A stretch of DNA of 64,000 bases from Anabaena minutissima FACHB-250 (GCF_014697125.1 NZ_JACJRG010000010.1:62001-126000); one strand, 5' to 3'; shown: positions 35,316 through 44,546, counted from the stretch's first letter. Notes: generated by a model from the sequence alone, not told the origin. A program made the numbers and translations.

Positions 35316-36350
35316 TTACTCCGTTACAGCAGCAGCTTTCTTATTACCCTTGGTATCTTTCTTAGCGTCTTTCTTACCTGATTTAAGAACCCATGTTTGA
35401 GCATAAATAGATGATTCAGCATTTGCTTGAGTCAACATTTCTTGCAATCGAGTTTCATCACTGGTGATAGACTTCACTTCACTCAAAAGTTGTGCGAAGG
35501 ATGCACCAACAAAATCAGTATGAGAAATGCACTCTTGAGACATTAGAGCAGTAATTGCTTGTGTAGCCGCCTCTAAAACCTCATCTTCATTGAGCGGATC
35601 AGGAGGATTAATTTGCTTTGGAGTTGCATTGTTCATTACGTCATATATTTTTTGAGTCCAGAGAAGATTACTAACAATCTCACCATCAGCAAAAATGACT
35701 CCAACTAACTCATTACGCACTCTACCAGTGCGGGTAGTCTGCGCTCCGTAATGGCGTGTCCTGAGAATATTATTGAAAACGTAGAGAAATCCAGCTTCAG
35801 TGGGATCTTTCAGCGTGACAATACTGGGGAAAAAGACTTGAGGTAAGATATGATCTTGACTATTAATACGGCTGGTTACTTCCCCTTGACGGCTCATCGT
35901 CCCATTTTCAAAAGGTGCATTGAGGGTAAAGTTAAGGTGAGAATCATCAAAGGATGTAATAGAGTAAGCTGTGTCTACAACTACTTTCGACTTTTCCGAA
36001 CCGGAATCGCCAATAGCAAAACCGTAGAGAATACAATCAGGAGTAGTTTTGCTGAAATCTACGTTGTAGTCGCATTTTTCCCAATCACCAATTTTGTAGT
36101 TACGTAGTAATTCCCTACCTGTTAAACGTTCTGGTGTAGACTGCTTGCGCTTAAACATTGCCAAGCGACTAATAGGTTCTTTATTTTCAATTCCAGCACG
36201 CACTCTGGCTTTATTGAGTTCGCCATCTGTCTGGAATAAAGGATAAGATTCTGTAACGCGAATAGTAATGAAATGAGCATACTTGCCCATTGGTTTAGCA
36301 GGGATTGCATCGTGGAAAAATTTAGAATCTAGTGTTTTCAAGAATTTCAT
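35316..36350 (-). CDS. csc2: Type I-D Cascade backbone subunit Csc2 (Cas7d)
   Basis: This 344-residue Cas7-family protein has a family-typical start (LDSKFFHDAIPAKPMGKYAH) and contains GFAIGDSGSEKSKVVVDTAY and RHYGAQTTRTGRVRNELVG. Multiple copies polymerise along the crRNA. The C-terminus is Lys/Ala-rich (KKDAKKDTKGNKKAAAV), probably disordered. It lies 43 bp after cas10d. Confidence 0.95.
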   Translation of the reverse strand: MKFLKTLDSKFFHDAIPAKPMGKYAHFITIRVTESYPLFQTDGELNKARVRAGIENKEPISRLAMFKRKQSTPERLTGRELLRNYKIGDWEKCDYNVDFSKTTPDCILYGFAIGDSGSEKSKVVVDTAYSITSFDDSHLNFTLNAPFENGTMSRQGEVTSRINSQDHILPQVFFPSIVTLKDPTEAGFLYVFNNILRTRHYGAQTTRTGRVRNELVGVIFADGEIVSNLLWTQKIYDVMNNATPKQINPPDPLNEDEVLEAATQAITALMSQECISHTDFVGASFAQLLSEVKSITSDETRLQEMLTQANAESSIYAQTWVLKSGKKDAKKDTKGNKKAAAVTE

Positions 36351-36393
36351 GATTTGATTGCTCCGATTTAGTTAGTTGTAAAAAAAGAATCAA

Positions 36394-39300
36394 TTAGACT
36401 GATGCTTCAAGTTCTAATTCAGGAATATCATCAGGTTCATCTTGTGGACGTGCTTTACGTTCTTCATCATCTGCTAGGCGATAAAGGTATTCACAAGTAT
36501 CTCTAATTAAATTGAGTTGAGTACCTGCTAAACGTGCGCGATCGCTTTTAAAGCTTCCCTCAAATATTTCTTTTACAAAATACTTAGAAAACTCATAAAC
36601 GGCTTGACGTTCTTCTTCGGAACTTAAGGCAGGTTTCCACTTACCATCAACTAAAGTTAATGTTGGTTTTCCTTCAGCCGCTTTCCGTCGCACATTGTTC
36701 ATCAGCTTAGCTAGACGAGCCGCTACCACATCTATTAATGATTCAGAGTCACTAGCGACAGCTTTATCGATTTTCAAAATCACATCAGCAGCCTCATCAA
36801 TTGGCTTGAGAATTGCATTAGCTTTGGCATATTGACTTTTAGAACGATAAAAACGACGGTAGAGTTCTGTTAACTTACGCAGTTGATTCACAGCTTTTCC
36901 TCCTGGTTCAAAATAGTGATAAAAATCCAAGTATAGGCGAACTTTCGCCATAGGGACAGAATCAATTTTGTCTTGCTTTCGCAACCATTTATTAAGGTAA
37001 TGGAAGACATAGAGAGGACTAGTTTCTAAATCCCGTGCTAAATCTGCTAATTTTCCCCAATCTGGATCGCCATCCTTTTTACGGTTAACTTCCAAGTGAA
37101 TAGAGTAAGCAGCAGTGAGAGCATTAAGGGGAGAAAATTCACGATTTTCTAAACTACAAGGTAGAATGCTATCTAAACGATAGTTATCTTTTTGAATCAA
37201 AGAACGAATCGCTTGATGTTCTCCATCAATTAAAACTGTTTCTTCAAAATCAGCACCACTAATGAAAGGTGGTACAGGTGATTCTGATGCTACGACTTTC
37301 ACATCCATAACAAGCGGTAATGCTAATGCCAACCAAGCGGGTGTTACCCAAGATTCTGTATCTGTAGCTTCTCTTCCAGGCGGTAAGCCTAAAAAGAAAA
37401 ATGTCAGAGTTTCATGTTCTGGAAAGCTAATTTTGAAAGTGCGGTCATCTTCTGGCTTTAGATTTTCTTTAATCAATAGAGAATCAACTTTTTGGTAATC
37501 TTCAATTTGAAACTTTGCAACTTGATTTTCTGCGATAAAATGCTTACGCATTTCGGCATCAAAGCGAGTTCGAGAAAATTGATTGTAAGCCTTTTGCAAA
37601 AATTTATTGGTTTCTGGGGTAAAAAAGTAAGTTGGGTAAAGGTAGAGATAGCGATATTTGCGTCCTTCAAAATCTGCTCCTACGGCATTTGTTTGGTTCA
37701 TCAAAATTTGTCTCAACATAATTTCAATTGACCAAATTGAGCAAATTTGCCGTTTAGCAGCTTGAGCATTAAATAAAATCTGACGGTTACTGTAAACTTG
37801 AGGAGCAAATAAAGTCGCTGATTCCATCTGTTCAGTTACAGTATATGAAGAACTAGAAATTGCACAAACATTTTCTCGTCCTCTACCCGTAATTTTGGCG
37901 GCATTATAACGTTTAAGTTCAACTAAAAATGAGTCTGGGTTTGGTTCTATAACTGCGCCTGTTGGTAAAGAAATAACTTGGTTCACATAAGTTTTTAAGT
38001 CATCCCAGCCATCAGGCATATCCTGAAACTCTGCTAAAATTGGTCTAATAAAAGCAGCAGCATGATTCACCATCCCTTTCATAACTTCCAGAATTTGAGC
38101 AAAGTCTAAACCTGAATGATTGCGAAAGTATTGCGCTGCTAGGTAATACCAATCAAGAGGTACACCACCTGTTTTTTTCAAAGATTGAATTTCTCTGATG
38201 GCTGGAATTTCTGCTGATAATTCTAAGTATTCAGCTAGCTTTTGTGTCAAATCTAAATCAGGAATACTTTTCCTCTGATTTTTTGCTAGTTGTTTCTGCC
38301 AATCATTAACTTTTTCACACCAGCTACCCCAAATCCCTCGACACAAAACATCACCAAATTCTGCCAAGCGATCAATGCGAATTTCATTAGCGATTTGTAA
38401 ATTTAAGTGTGCTGATAGTTCGCCTTGCACTTGATAATTCAGCAAGCTTTCACCTCGCTTACTAGCAGAAGCAGGTTTTGTGTCTGGAAGTAGTCGAGAA
38501 GCAGCATTAATGCTAACTTCCATTAATTGAACTACATCAAAAAATAACCAGTAATAATCTGCAAATTTAAAACCCTTACCATCCCGATTAAAACCTGTCT
38601 GTCTTTCCTTCAGTTTTTCTGCACATAGATGCTTTATTTTGGTAATAACTTGTTCAGGAATTCTATCAGTTGTAATCGGAGGAGCATCAACAGTAGCTAA
38701 ATAGACAACGCCATCAGGTAGATAGAGTAATGGTGTATAAAACTCTTCAGGATGTGCTGCAATTAAAGCATTATTGAAAATATTTGTAAGAACACCGCGA
38801 TTTTCTGAAAGGGAATGATAGGTAATTTGTAATTGATGATTGCTTAATCTGGCAAGCAATGTAGGTAAACGCCCATTTTCTACATCTCTCGGATGTTTAA
38901 TGACTGAAGCAAATAAATCAGATAGTGAAACTAAGTCAATCAAAACCTGTCTAATTCTGCTATCTAGTCTTTCATCATCTAAAGGTTTTAAGCCACGAGT
39001 AATCAAACCTAAATCCGAATCATTTTTAACTCCTGCATTACTGCTAATTTCAATAATGTCATCTATAAGTTCTTCCCATTGTTCACCTAGTAAGTGGTAT
39101 AAGCCAAAATCTAAAATCTTTTTGGTAATGTATTCACGTCCCAAATTCGGAGCATCTTCTTTTTTTGGTGGTTCTTCTTCCCAATTGCGAATGATAAAAT
39201 TTTGTTCTAACCAATCTCGATAGTCAGGGAATTTTTCATAGTCATGCAACAAGTAGGAAACAATAAATACAGAGGATTGCAAATCTTCACAATAACGCTT

Positions 39301-39708
39301 AACTGGATTTGTACTTATTCCTTCCGCTTGTAGCTTCTTCAAAATTCGATAGCTGGGAAATAGACCATTAAGTAAGTGAGCAAGTATAGATTGGTCGCCA
39401 GCGTTGTCTCTACGAACAGGATTTTTCCCTGCTGCTGCGCGTTTGGCATTTATAATTTCTATCGTGACTTCAAAAAATTTACCGCCTTTAGCGGTTGCTC
39501 CTGCTAACTGTCGAATTAAATTAGGTAAGACATAATCAGCAAACTTTTCTAGGATGCGATCGCCTTCATTTCCTTTTGTCTTTTTTACAGCTTCTTTAAA
39601 TAATCGAATAGTGAGAAGTTCGCGTTTAACAGGTGATTCATCATCTTCATCTTTTCCCGAATCAAAATCTGGGACTTCTTCGGGAAGATTATCATCAAAT
39701 TCATCCAT
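36394..39708 (-). CDS. cas10d: Type I-D large subunit Cas10d (Csc3) with HD nuclease motif
   Basis: This 1104-residue protein is the I-D signature subunit. An acidic N-terminus is followed by an HD-type region: H111 in SILAHLLNGLF and HD at 155-156 in SYLLHDYEKF, the nuclease that other type I systems carry on Cas3. The long middle and C-terminal parts are Cas10-like, with no GGDD cyclase motif, as expected for I-D. It scans for the PAM and cuts target DNA with the separate Cas3 helicase. Its ATG shares bases with the stop of the DUF5615 gene (TAATG), so translation is coupled to the toxin-like gene. Confidence 0.95.
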   Translation of the reverse strand: MDEFDDNLPEEVPDFDSGKDEDDESPVKRELLTIRLFKEAVKKTKGNEGDRILEKFADYVLPNLIRQLAGATAKGGKFFEVTIEIINAKRAAAGKNPVRRDNAGDQSILAHLLNGLFPSYRILKKLQAEGISTNPVKRYCEDLQSSVFIVSYLLHDYEKFPDYRDWLEQNFIIRNWEEEPPKKEDAPNLGREYITKKILDFGLYHLLGEQWEELIDDIIEISSNAGVKNDSDLGLITRGLKPLDDERLDSRIRQVLIDLVSLSDLFASVIKHPRDVENGRLPTLLARLSNHQLQITYHSLSENRGVLTNIFNNALIAAHPEEFYTPLLYLPDGVVYLATVDAPPITTDRIPEQVITKIKHLCAEKLKERQTGFNRDGKGFKFADYYWLFFDVVQLMEVSINAASRLLPDTKPASASKRGESLLNYQVQGELSAHLNLQIANEIRIDRLAEFGDVLCRGIWGSWCEKVNDWQKQLAKNQRKSIPDLDLTQKLAEYLELSAEIPAIREIQSLKKTGGVPLDWYYLAAQYFRNHSGLDFAQILEVMKGMVNHAAAFIRPILAEFQDMPDGWDDLKTYVNQVISLPTGAVIEPNPDSFLVELKRYNAAKITGRGRENVCAISSSSYTVTEQMESATLFAPQVYSNRQILFNAQAAKRQICSIWSIEIMLRQILMNQTNAVGADFEGRKYRYLYLYPTYFFTPETNKFLQKAYNQFSRTRFDAEMRKHFIAENQVAKFQIEDYQKVDSLLIKENLKPEDDRTFKISFPEHETLTFFFLGLPPGREATDTESWVTPAWLALALPLVMDVKVVASESPVPPFISGADFEETVLIDGEHQAIRSLIQKDNYRLDSILPCSLENREFSPLNALTAAYSIHLEVNRKKDGDPDWGKLADLARDLETSPLYVFHYLNKWLRKQDKIDSVPMAKVRLYLDFYHYFEPGGKAVNQLRKLTELYRRFYRSKSQYAKANAILKPIDEAADVILKIDKAVASDSESLIDVVAARLAKLMNNVRRKAAEGKPTLTLVDGKWKPALSSEEERQAVYEFSKYFVKEIFEGSFKSDRARLAGTQLNLIRDTCEYLYRLADDEERKARPQDEPDDIPELELEASV

Positions 39709-40088
39709 TAATTTTTATCCTCTAGCTCAGGTTGATATTCTTGAATATTACCGTTGCTAATTATCCACAACTTACCCGCAACATCTGCGGCTTCTAAACC
39801 AGCAATTAATGTCTCAATAGCTTCACGCCAATCAGCAAATTTAGAACGACCAGGTAAACGTAGTATTATTATTCCTGAATAGTCTGAAGGATTATATTTC
39901 AGACGATTACCAAATCCTCTATCTGAAGTAACTAATATCCTGCATTCCTGGTGACAAATAACAATTAATTCTTCATCTGGAGTAGAAGTAAGGCCTTGTT
40001 CTTTGACTGTTGCAACATCATGCCCTGCTAAACGCAACCATGTAGCCACCCGTAGGCTACCAAGATTTTCATCTAGTTTGATATTCAC
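39708..40088 (-). CDS. DUF5615-family PIN-like toxin
   Basis: This 126-residue protein has the DUF5615/PIN-like pattern: N-terminal acidic LDENLGSLRVATWLRLAGHD, EELIVICHQE and LVTSDRGFGNRL, the usual metal-binding Asp/Glu positions. Such proteins pair with DUF433 antitoxins in VapBC-like modules and are probably ribonucleases. It overlaps the DUF433 stop by ATGA and the cas10d start by TAATG. The pair therefore sits inside the cas operon in the same reading direction as cas3 and cas10d. Ribonuclease activity is inference. Confidence 0.85.
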   Translation of the reverse strand: MNIKLDENLGSLRVATWLRLAGHDVATVKEQGLTSTPDEELIVICHQECRILVTSDRGFGNRLKYNPSDYSGIIILRLPGRSKFADWREAIETLIAGLEAADVAGKLWIISNGNIQEYQPELEDKN

Positions 40089-40345
40089 TTTTTTGTTTCC
40101 TTGTGAGTTCCTAAAGGGATTTCAACAAAACAATCCCTTGTCATCTCAGCACCATAAGCGATACAAGCAAGAATGTCTTCTTTTTCTAAGCTGGGATATT
40201 CTTCTAAAATAGTTTCTATTGTTTCTTCTGCTGCTAAAAGGTCGAGAATTAGAGAAACCCAAATACGGTGTCCGCGAATGCAAGGTTTACCGAAACAAAT
40301 GTTCGGATCGATGGAAATACGAGAAAGCAAATCATTGTTACTCAT
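40085..40345 (-). CDS. DUF433-family antitoxin
   Basis: This 86-residue protein matches DUF433: ISIDPNICFGKPCIRGHRIW, then a helix-turn-helix-like part (LILDLLAAEETIETILEEYP, EDILACIAYG). DUF433 proteins act as antitoxins for DUF5615/PIN toxins and may bind their own promoter. It starts 28 nt after the cas3 stop and ends with a 4-nt overlap into the toxin gene. Confidence 0.88.
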   Translation of the reverse strand: MSNNDLLSRISIDPNICFGKPCIRGHRIWVSLILDLLAAEETIETILEEYPSLEKEDILACIAYGAEMTRDCFVEIPLGTHKETKK

Positions 40346-40373
40346 GTAGCTTCACCTCTAATAGCCTCTAGTT

Positions 40374-42557
40374 CTAACATATCCATCCTTCATCGTCTTT
40401 TGGCTTCCAATGCCAAGTTAAGGTTTCCAATAACAGCGCATCTTGTCCAAAAGTAATGGTGTAGCGAGGATTTCTATCCTCTGGCTCATTAGTGAGGGGG
40501 TAAGCTTGAAAGTGCATAGGTAATCCGAGAGTGGCGCGTAAAAAGTTGCGATCGCGGTCTGAAATGAAGCACACTAGTTTACGTCTACTCACAGCATCAC
40601 TAATTTGGTTGATACCGTAGCCGTGTCGTTGGGAAATTTCTAAACCTTGTAGTTCGTGTTGTTTATCTGGTAGAACTTGCACTTTACCAGATTTCGCTAA
40701 TTCTCTCAGATTCCCTGGATAATAGAAGTGCCAATCTTCCCGCACATCCCGATAGCCTTTGAACTTTAAATAACACAAAGCTTTATCAAAGCGCGTAGTA
40801 ATTACTCCAGCTTTCTCGGCTTTTTCCATAAAGCTATTTTTATCCCATAACTCGAAAATAAAGTTATTGAGAATGCCAGGAAGATTATACATTTTAAATC
40901 TTTCTGCTTCTGGCTCATCTGGATTAGTTAAGTCATAAATTGCACAATCTAACTGGCTACTTCCCCGAAAACTCCTAGCCTCATCAATAATTTTTGTTTT
41001 TCCTTCACTCTGACAGCGATAAAACTGTGCATTCATCTGTTTAATGCTAATTCCCAAAGCATTTTGAACACTAGTACCAAATTTCTTAGCTACCTCTGGA
41101 TATTTCTCTTTCATGTGATGGTTTCCTTGCAGCTTTGAATAGATATAAGCTGACTGTATACCACCCCATCGCTGAGGATATCGCTCAAACTGATTTTTAC
41201 GTAGCCAAAATTCATCAATGGCATTTTTAAAACTAACGCGATCGTAAGTTTCACCATCTTGTAAAGGATGAGATTTCTCTGCAAACAGTCTTGCAACAAG
41301 AAAGTTAGGTATTAAAGCGTAAGCTTGATAAGTTTCAAAACCTTCATGTCTGCCAAGCCGACCAAATCGTTGAATAAAATTTCCGGCATCAGCAGCTTCA
41401 AAAACTAAGAAATTAATCCGAAAGTCTACACCAACATCAATTGTAGATGTACCCAGAAGTAAATCTGCCTCGGCAACTGATTGAGATTTTTCTGTTTCTC
41501 CTGTTAAGCCAGTATTTTCTCTAACTTTCCATCGCGGTTCAAAAATAGGTTTTAACTTGTCTATTAGCTTTTTAATTGCGGCGATGGAATTTAAAATAAT
41601 TGCACCTTTGCTATTAGGATGGTCTTGAAAAAACTTTAAAATCACAGTTTCAGCATTTTCTTCTATCCATTTGTAGCTAGAACTAAGATTAGGCTCTATT
41701 CCTTGAGGAAAGCATAAGTTAATAGGTTGACTAATCTGCCGCCACCCATCGATTGAATCATCTGATGAAAATTTGTAAGCTCCAACAGTAACTGGATCAA
41801 TTTCTTTATATCTAAGTTGAGCCTTTTCTAGAAAATTCTTTAATAATTCGTTAGGTGTAGCAGAAAGAAAGAGAAATTTTTTATGAGCATCACCAGTGTG
41901 TTTAATTAAAAGTATTGTATTGATAACACTAGCTACTTGTGGAGATGAAAAAATATGAAACTCATCATAGATAAATAATTTATAATTCTCATCTATACGT
42001 CTGAATAACCTGTCAGGATTATCTATTTTTCCTCTCAAGTAGTAAAAATTATGGATGTAATGGAAAATATCAGGGTTCGTCAGCAGAATTTCATAGTTAG
42101 TAGAAAAATCTTCTATCCCATCTCGTTTGGAAGACAGCTTACCAATCGCTATATATTTTTCTAAAATAGCTGCATTTAAGCGATTAATTTGAGGTTCGTA
42201 CTTGGGTTTAAATTTATCTTTGTATCCTTGAACCTGTTTTTCTTGATCTCGTGCGAGTTCATTTGTGGGATACATTGCTAAAGTGTACGTGCGATTTGTC
42301 ATCGCTGACAAATAAGCAGCCAAGCTTTTACCATCGCCTGTCATCGCTCTATTAAATACAACATCAATATTTGGGTCTTGTAATGCTTTATAGGTTTCTG
42401 ATTGATGCCAAGAAAGTGACCAATCATTAAGTAATTTCACGCCATCTGGTGTAAGGACGGTTTTAGAATAAACAGGTTTGAGGCTAATACTGTAATTTTC
42501 AGACATATCCTGGAAATTCCTATGGTAAATGCTTGGTTTATCGGAATTTTTATGCAA
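40374..42557 (-). CDS. cas3: Type I-D helicase Cas3 (Cas3', no HD domain)
   Basis: This 727-residue superfamily 2 helicase has Walker A TGDGKS (73-78), DEFH (198-201) as the DEAD-box equivalent, SAT (232-234), and the motif VI stretch QRFGRLGRHEG. There is no HD nuclease domain, matching subtype I-D where it is on Cas10d. It unwinds target DNA for degradation. It is the first gene of the operon. An internal ATG at codon 18 (42506) is an alternative start; neither start has a clear ribosome-binding site. Confidence 0.94.
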   Translation of the reverse strand: MHKNSDKPSIYHRNFQDMSENYSISLKPVYSKTVLTPDGVKLLNDWSLSWHQSETYKALQDPNIDVVFNRAMTGDGKSLAAYLSAMTNRTYTLAMYPTNELARDQEKQVQGYKDKFKPKYEPQINRLNAAILEKYIAIGKLSSKRDGIEDFSTNYEILLTNPDIFHYIHNFYYLRGKIDNPDRLFRRIDENYKLFIYDEFHIFSSPQVASVINTILLIKHTGDAHKKFLFLSATPNELLKNFLEKAQLRYKEIDPVTVGAYKFSSDDSIDGWRQISQPINLCFPQGIEPNLSSSYKWIEENAETVILKFFQDHPNSKGAIILNSIAAIKKLIDKLKPIFEPRWKVRENTGLTGETEKSQSVAEADLLLGTSTIDVGVDFRINFLVFEAADAGNFIQRFGRLGRHEGFETYQAYALIPNFLVARLFAEKSHPLQDGETYDRVSFKNAIDEFWLRKNQFERYPQRWGGIQSAYIYSKLQGNHHMKEKYPEVAKKFGTSVQNALGISIKQMNAQFYRCQSEGKTKIIDEARSFRGSSQLDCAIYDLTNPDEPEAERFKMYNLPGILNNFIFELWDKNSFMEKAEKAGVITTRFDKALCYLKFKGYRDVREDWHFYYPGNLRELAKSGKVQVLPDKQHELQGLEISQRHGYGINQISDAVSRRKLVCFISDRDRNFLRATLGLPMHFQAYPLTNEPEDRNPRYTITFGQDALLLETLTWHWKPKDDEGWIC

Positions 42558-42591
42558 AAAGAATGACAGATTTAGTCAATCTAATCAATTT

Positions 42592-42725
42592 CTGCCACTA
42601 ATGGTGGCAGTTTTTATATATGTGCTAAATACCACCCTTAAATTTCTGCAACCAATGGTTGCAGTTTTTTCAATTGGTATAAAAATTTTCCAGTCAATTT
42701 CTCGCACCATTGGTGCGAGATTTTT
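42592..42725. promoter_or_regulatory. Three tandem 19-nt palindromes between cas3 and the WYL regulator
   Basis: CTGCCACTAATGGTGGCAG (42592-42610), CTGCAACCAATGGTTGCAG (42646-42664) and CTCGCACCATTGGTGCGAG (42701-42719) are hairpins of 7-8 bp with 3-5 nt loops. Starts are 54 and 55 bp apart, about five helical turns. The arms differ between copies but stay self-complementary. Each has a T-run on the plus-strand side. They could be operators for the divergent WYL protein, or RNA hairpins. Confidence 0.7.
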
Positions 42726-42741
42726 ACTTTCCTTGAAAAAC

Positions 42742-42821
42742 TGTCCGTAACTCGTTGTTATTCACTATAATGCCATGCAAAATAAAAGTTGCCAAGAGAA
42801 ACAAGTATAAAAGTGTCCGTA
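42742..42821 (+). promoter_or_regulatory. Candidate promoter of the WYL regulator gene
   Basis: TATAAT at 42766-42771 is a good -10 box about 60 bp upstream of the ATG at 42829, although no good -35 box is spaced to it. An 8-bp direct repeat TGTCCGTA occurs at 42742-42749 and 42814-42821, bracketing the box. Confidence 0.4.
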
Positions 42822-42828
42822 TATTTTT

Positions 42829-43695
42829 ATGAGTCGTAAAGGTCAGTCTATAACGCTGTCGGTAACAGAACGAGATAAAGCCGAACTAGAAGCGATCGCA
42901 CGTGAGTTCGGTATGATGTGGGGAGATGATCCCAATATCTCCAAACTCATCAAAGCGATCGCACAACGTCAGCTAATTATTGGTAAAAATAATGATTGGC
43001 AAGAATCACGTATCCGCGCACTACATCGGTGTATTGGGGCTTTAACCGATATTGGACAAATTGAACAAGCGCAAATTATCGCCAACTTATTACTAGAACG
43101 CGGTGAACTATCAATACCCCTGCGAAACGAAATTCAAGCCTTCCTAGGGAACACGCCCCCAGCTTGGCGGGTACAAATAGACCACTATATTCTCCGTGAA
43201 CAACCCTTTCAACTTTCCTATCAAGATGCAGCAGAACGAGTATTTAATTTTACAGTCCGCTATAGCAAAATTACCCCACACGAAAAGCGAGAGTATCTTG
43301 ATTGCTGGTGTGAGGAGACAGCAGGAAACTTGGACATCCCAGAACTTACACATAACTGGTGTTTCCGTTTAGACCGCATACTAGATGCCGCCATTACGCA
43401 AATTGACGGTGAATGGCGATCGCACTTAGACCAAATAGAAGTGGAAATGCACTTATTAAATAACTTAGGCTTTGTGTATCAAGCCAAACCAGAAGACAAA
43501 ATTAATGAATGGCTACCAGACAAACAACAAGTGCGGCGAATTGTTAGACGTGTACCTAATACATTTTGGTTTATTCGGGAAATCATGCAATATACCCCCG
43601 ATTGTGTGATTGTATCGCCAGAGAATGTGCGATCGCTCATCAAGGAAAAGCTTTTAAGTTGTTGTCAAAATTATGACTTGCAAGTTTCTTCCTAA
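42829..43695 (+). CDS. WYL-type transcriptional regulator divergent from the I-D cas operon
   Basis: This 288-residue protein has a short N-terminal DNA-binding region like a ribbon-helix-helix (about 5-50: SITLSVTERDKAELEAIARE). A helical middle and a WYL-like domain follow (about 125-205: FQLSYQDAAERVFNFTVRYS, then KREYLDCWCEET and FRLDRILDAAI). A literal WYL tripeptide is not seen. WYL-domain protein Sll7009 represses the I-D CRISPR locus of Synechocystis and sits beside it, so this is probably its counterpart. The palindromes at 42592-42719 are its candidate binding sites. Confidence 0.82.
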   Translation: MSRKGQSITLSVTERDKAELEAIAREFGMMWGDDPNISKLIKAIAQRQLIIGKNNDWQESRIRALHRCIGALTDIGQIEQAQIIANLLLERGELSIPLRNEIQAFLGNTPPAWRVQIDHYILREQPFQLSYQDAAERVFNFTVRYSKITPHEKREYLDCWCEETAGNLDIPELTHNWCFRLDRILDAAITQIDGEWRSHLDQIEVEMHLLNNLGFVYQAKPEDKINEWLPDKQQVRRIVRRVPNTFWFIREIMQYTPDCVIVSPENVRSLIKEKLLSCCQNYDLQVSS

Positions 43696-43739
43696 AACCC
43701 TGATGTAGAGAGGGGATTGATCATGGCTGTCTCATAGGT

Positions 43740-43865
43740 AAAAGCTCTCTCCCTACGGGACGCTCCACGAACGTGGGCGGTCTTTCAACTCAGCACCGGC
43801 TCAACGCCACGCTACCGCTAACGTAACTCAGCACTCTTCATGTCGTCGGCATTGCCCACCCTACG
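43740..43865. repeat. Mixed dispersed repeats
   Basis: The region contains CTCAGCACCGGCTCAACGCC (the TGAGTGC-tract interruption family) and GGCATTGCCCACCCTAC, a repeat whose relatives are at 61441-61506. There is no coding sequence. Confidence 0.5.
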
Positions 43866-43953
43866 TCTATTAAGAATGGTCTAATATGATAATTTGCACC
43901 CGACTATTTGTAGAAATCGGGTGCAAACTATATATTTAAACTAGCCTGAGTAA

Positions 43954-44040
43954 CGGAGAGGGAGGGATTCGAACCCTCGTTGAAGTTTCCCCCAAACAGA
44001 CTTTCCAGGTCTGCGCCTTCAACCACTCGGCCACCTCTCC
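43954..44040 (-). tRNA. trnS-GGA: tRNA-Ser (anticodon GGA)
   Basis: The 87-nt minus-strand sequence folds as a class II tRNA. The acceptor stem is GGAGAGG with CCTCTCC, discriminator G (43954). The D arm has GGCCGAGTGG, the anticodon arm CAGAC-CTGGAAA-GTCTG (anticodon GGA), the long variable arm is typical of serine tRNA, and the T arm has GGTTCGAATCC. CCA is not encoded. Confidence 0.97.
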
Positions 44041-44144
44041 AGGTGTCACGATTTACAATAGTAACATGAAATCCCAGAAAATGCAAAGATAAAGAAGGGA
44101 ATTTTTTTTAGCCTGATTCTGAACGTCTCAAAACCAAATCTAAG

Positions 44145-44513
44145 ATGTCCGACACATACACAATTACAGTACGCGATCGCGCCACTGGCGAACAGTACAC
44201 CCTCCAAGTACCAGATGACCGCTACATCCTCCACACCGCCGAACACCAAGGGGTGGAATTGCCCTTTTCCTGTCGTAATGGAGCTTGCACCACTTGCGCT
44301 GTGCGGGTGGTGTCGGGGGATATTTATCAACCAGAGGCAGTAGGCTTATCCCTAGAATTGCGTCGGCAAGGTTATGCTTTGTTGTGCGTGAGTTATGCTC
44401 GTTCTGACTTGGAAGTAGAAACCCAAGACGAAGATGAAGTTTATGAACTCCAGTTTGGGCAATACTTCGCTAGGGGGCGAGTTAAAGCGGGTTTACCGTT
44501 AGATGAAGATTAG
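44145..44513 (+). CDS. Plant-type [2Fe-2S] ferredoxin with C-terminal extension
   Basis: This 122-residue protein has the plant-type ferredoxin cluster motif CRNGACTTC with a fourth Cys in YALLCVSYA. The C-terminal extension (about 97-122: DEDEVYELQFGQYFARGRVK) is longer than in photosynthetic PetF and resembles the extended FdC2 type. The usual short tail after the last Cys is therefore altered, which should shift partner choice and redox potential. It is soluble, with no signal peptide. Confidence 0.88.
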   Translation: MSDTYTITVRDRATGEQYTLQVPDDRYILHTAEHQGVELPFSCRNGACTTCAVRVVSGDIYQPEAVGLSLELRRQGYALLCVSYARSDLEVETQDEDEVYELQFGQYFARGRVKAGLPLDED

Positions 44514-44546
44514 TTGCGATATGGGGACAAGGAAGCAGAGGAGCAG

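Noticed and set aside
42592..42725. Intrinsic terminators of an upstream plus-strand gene
   Set aside because: There is no plus-strand gene nearby upstream; the cas genes are on the minus strand. A regulatory role is more likely, though attenuation of a long WYL leader is not excluded.
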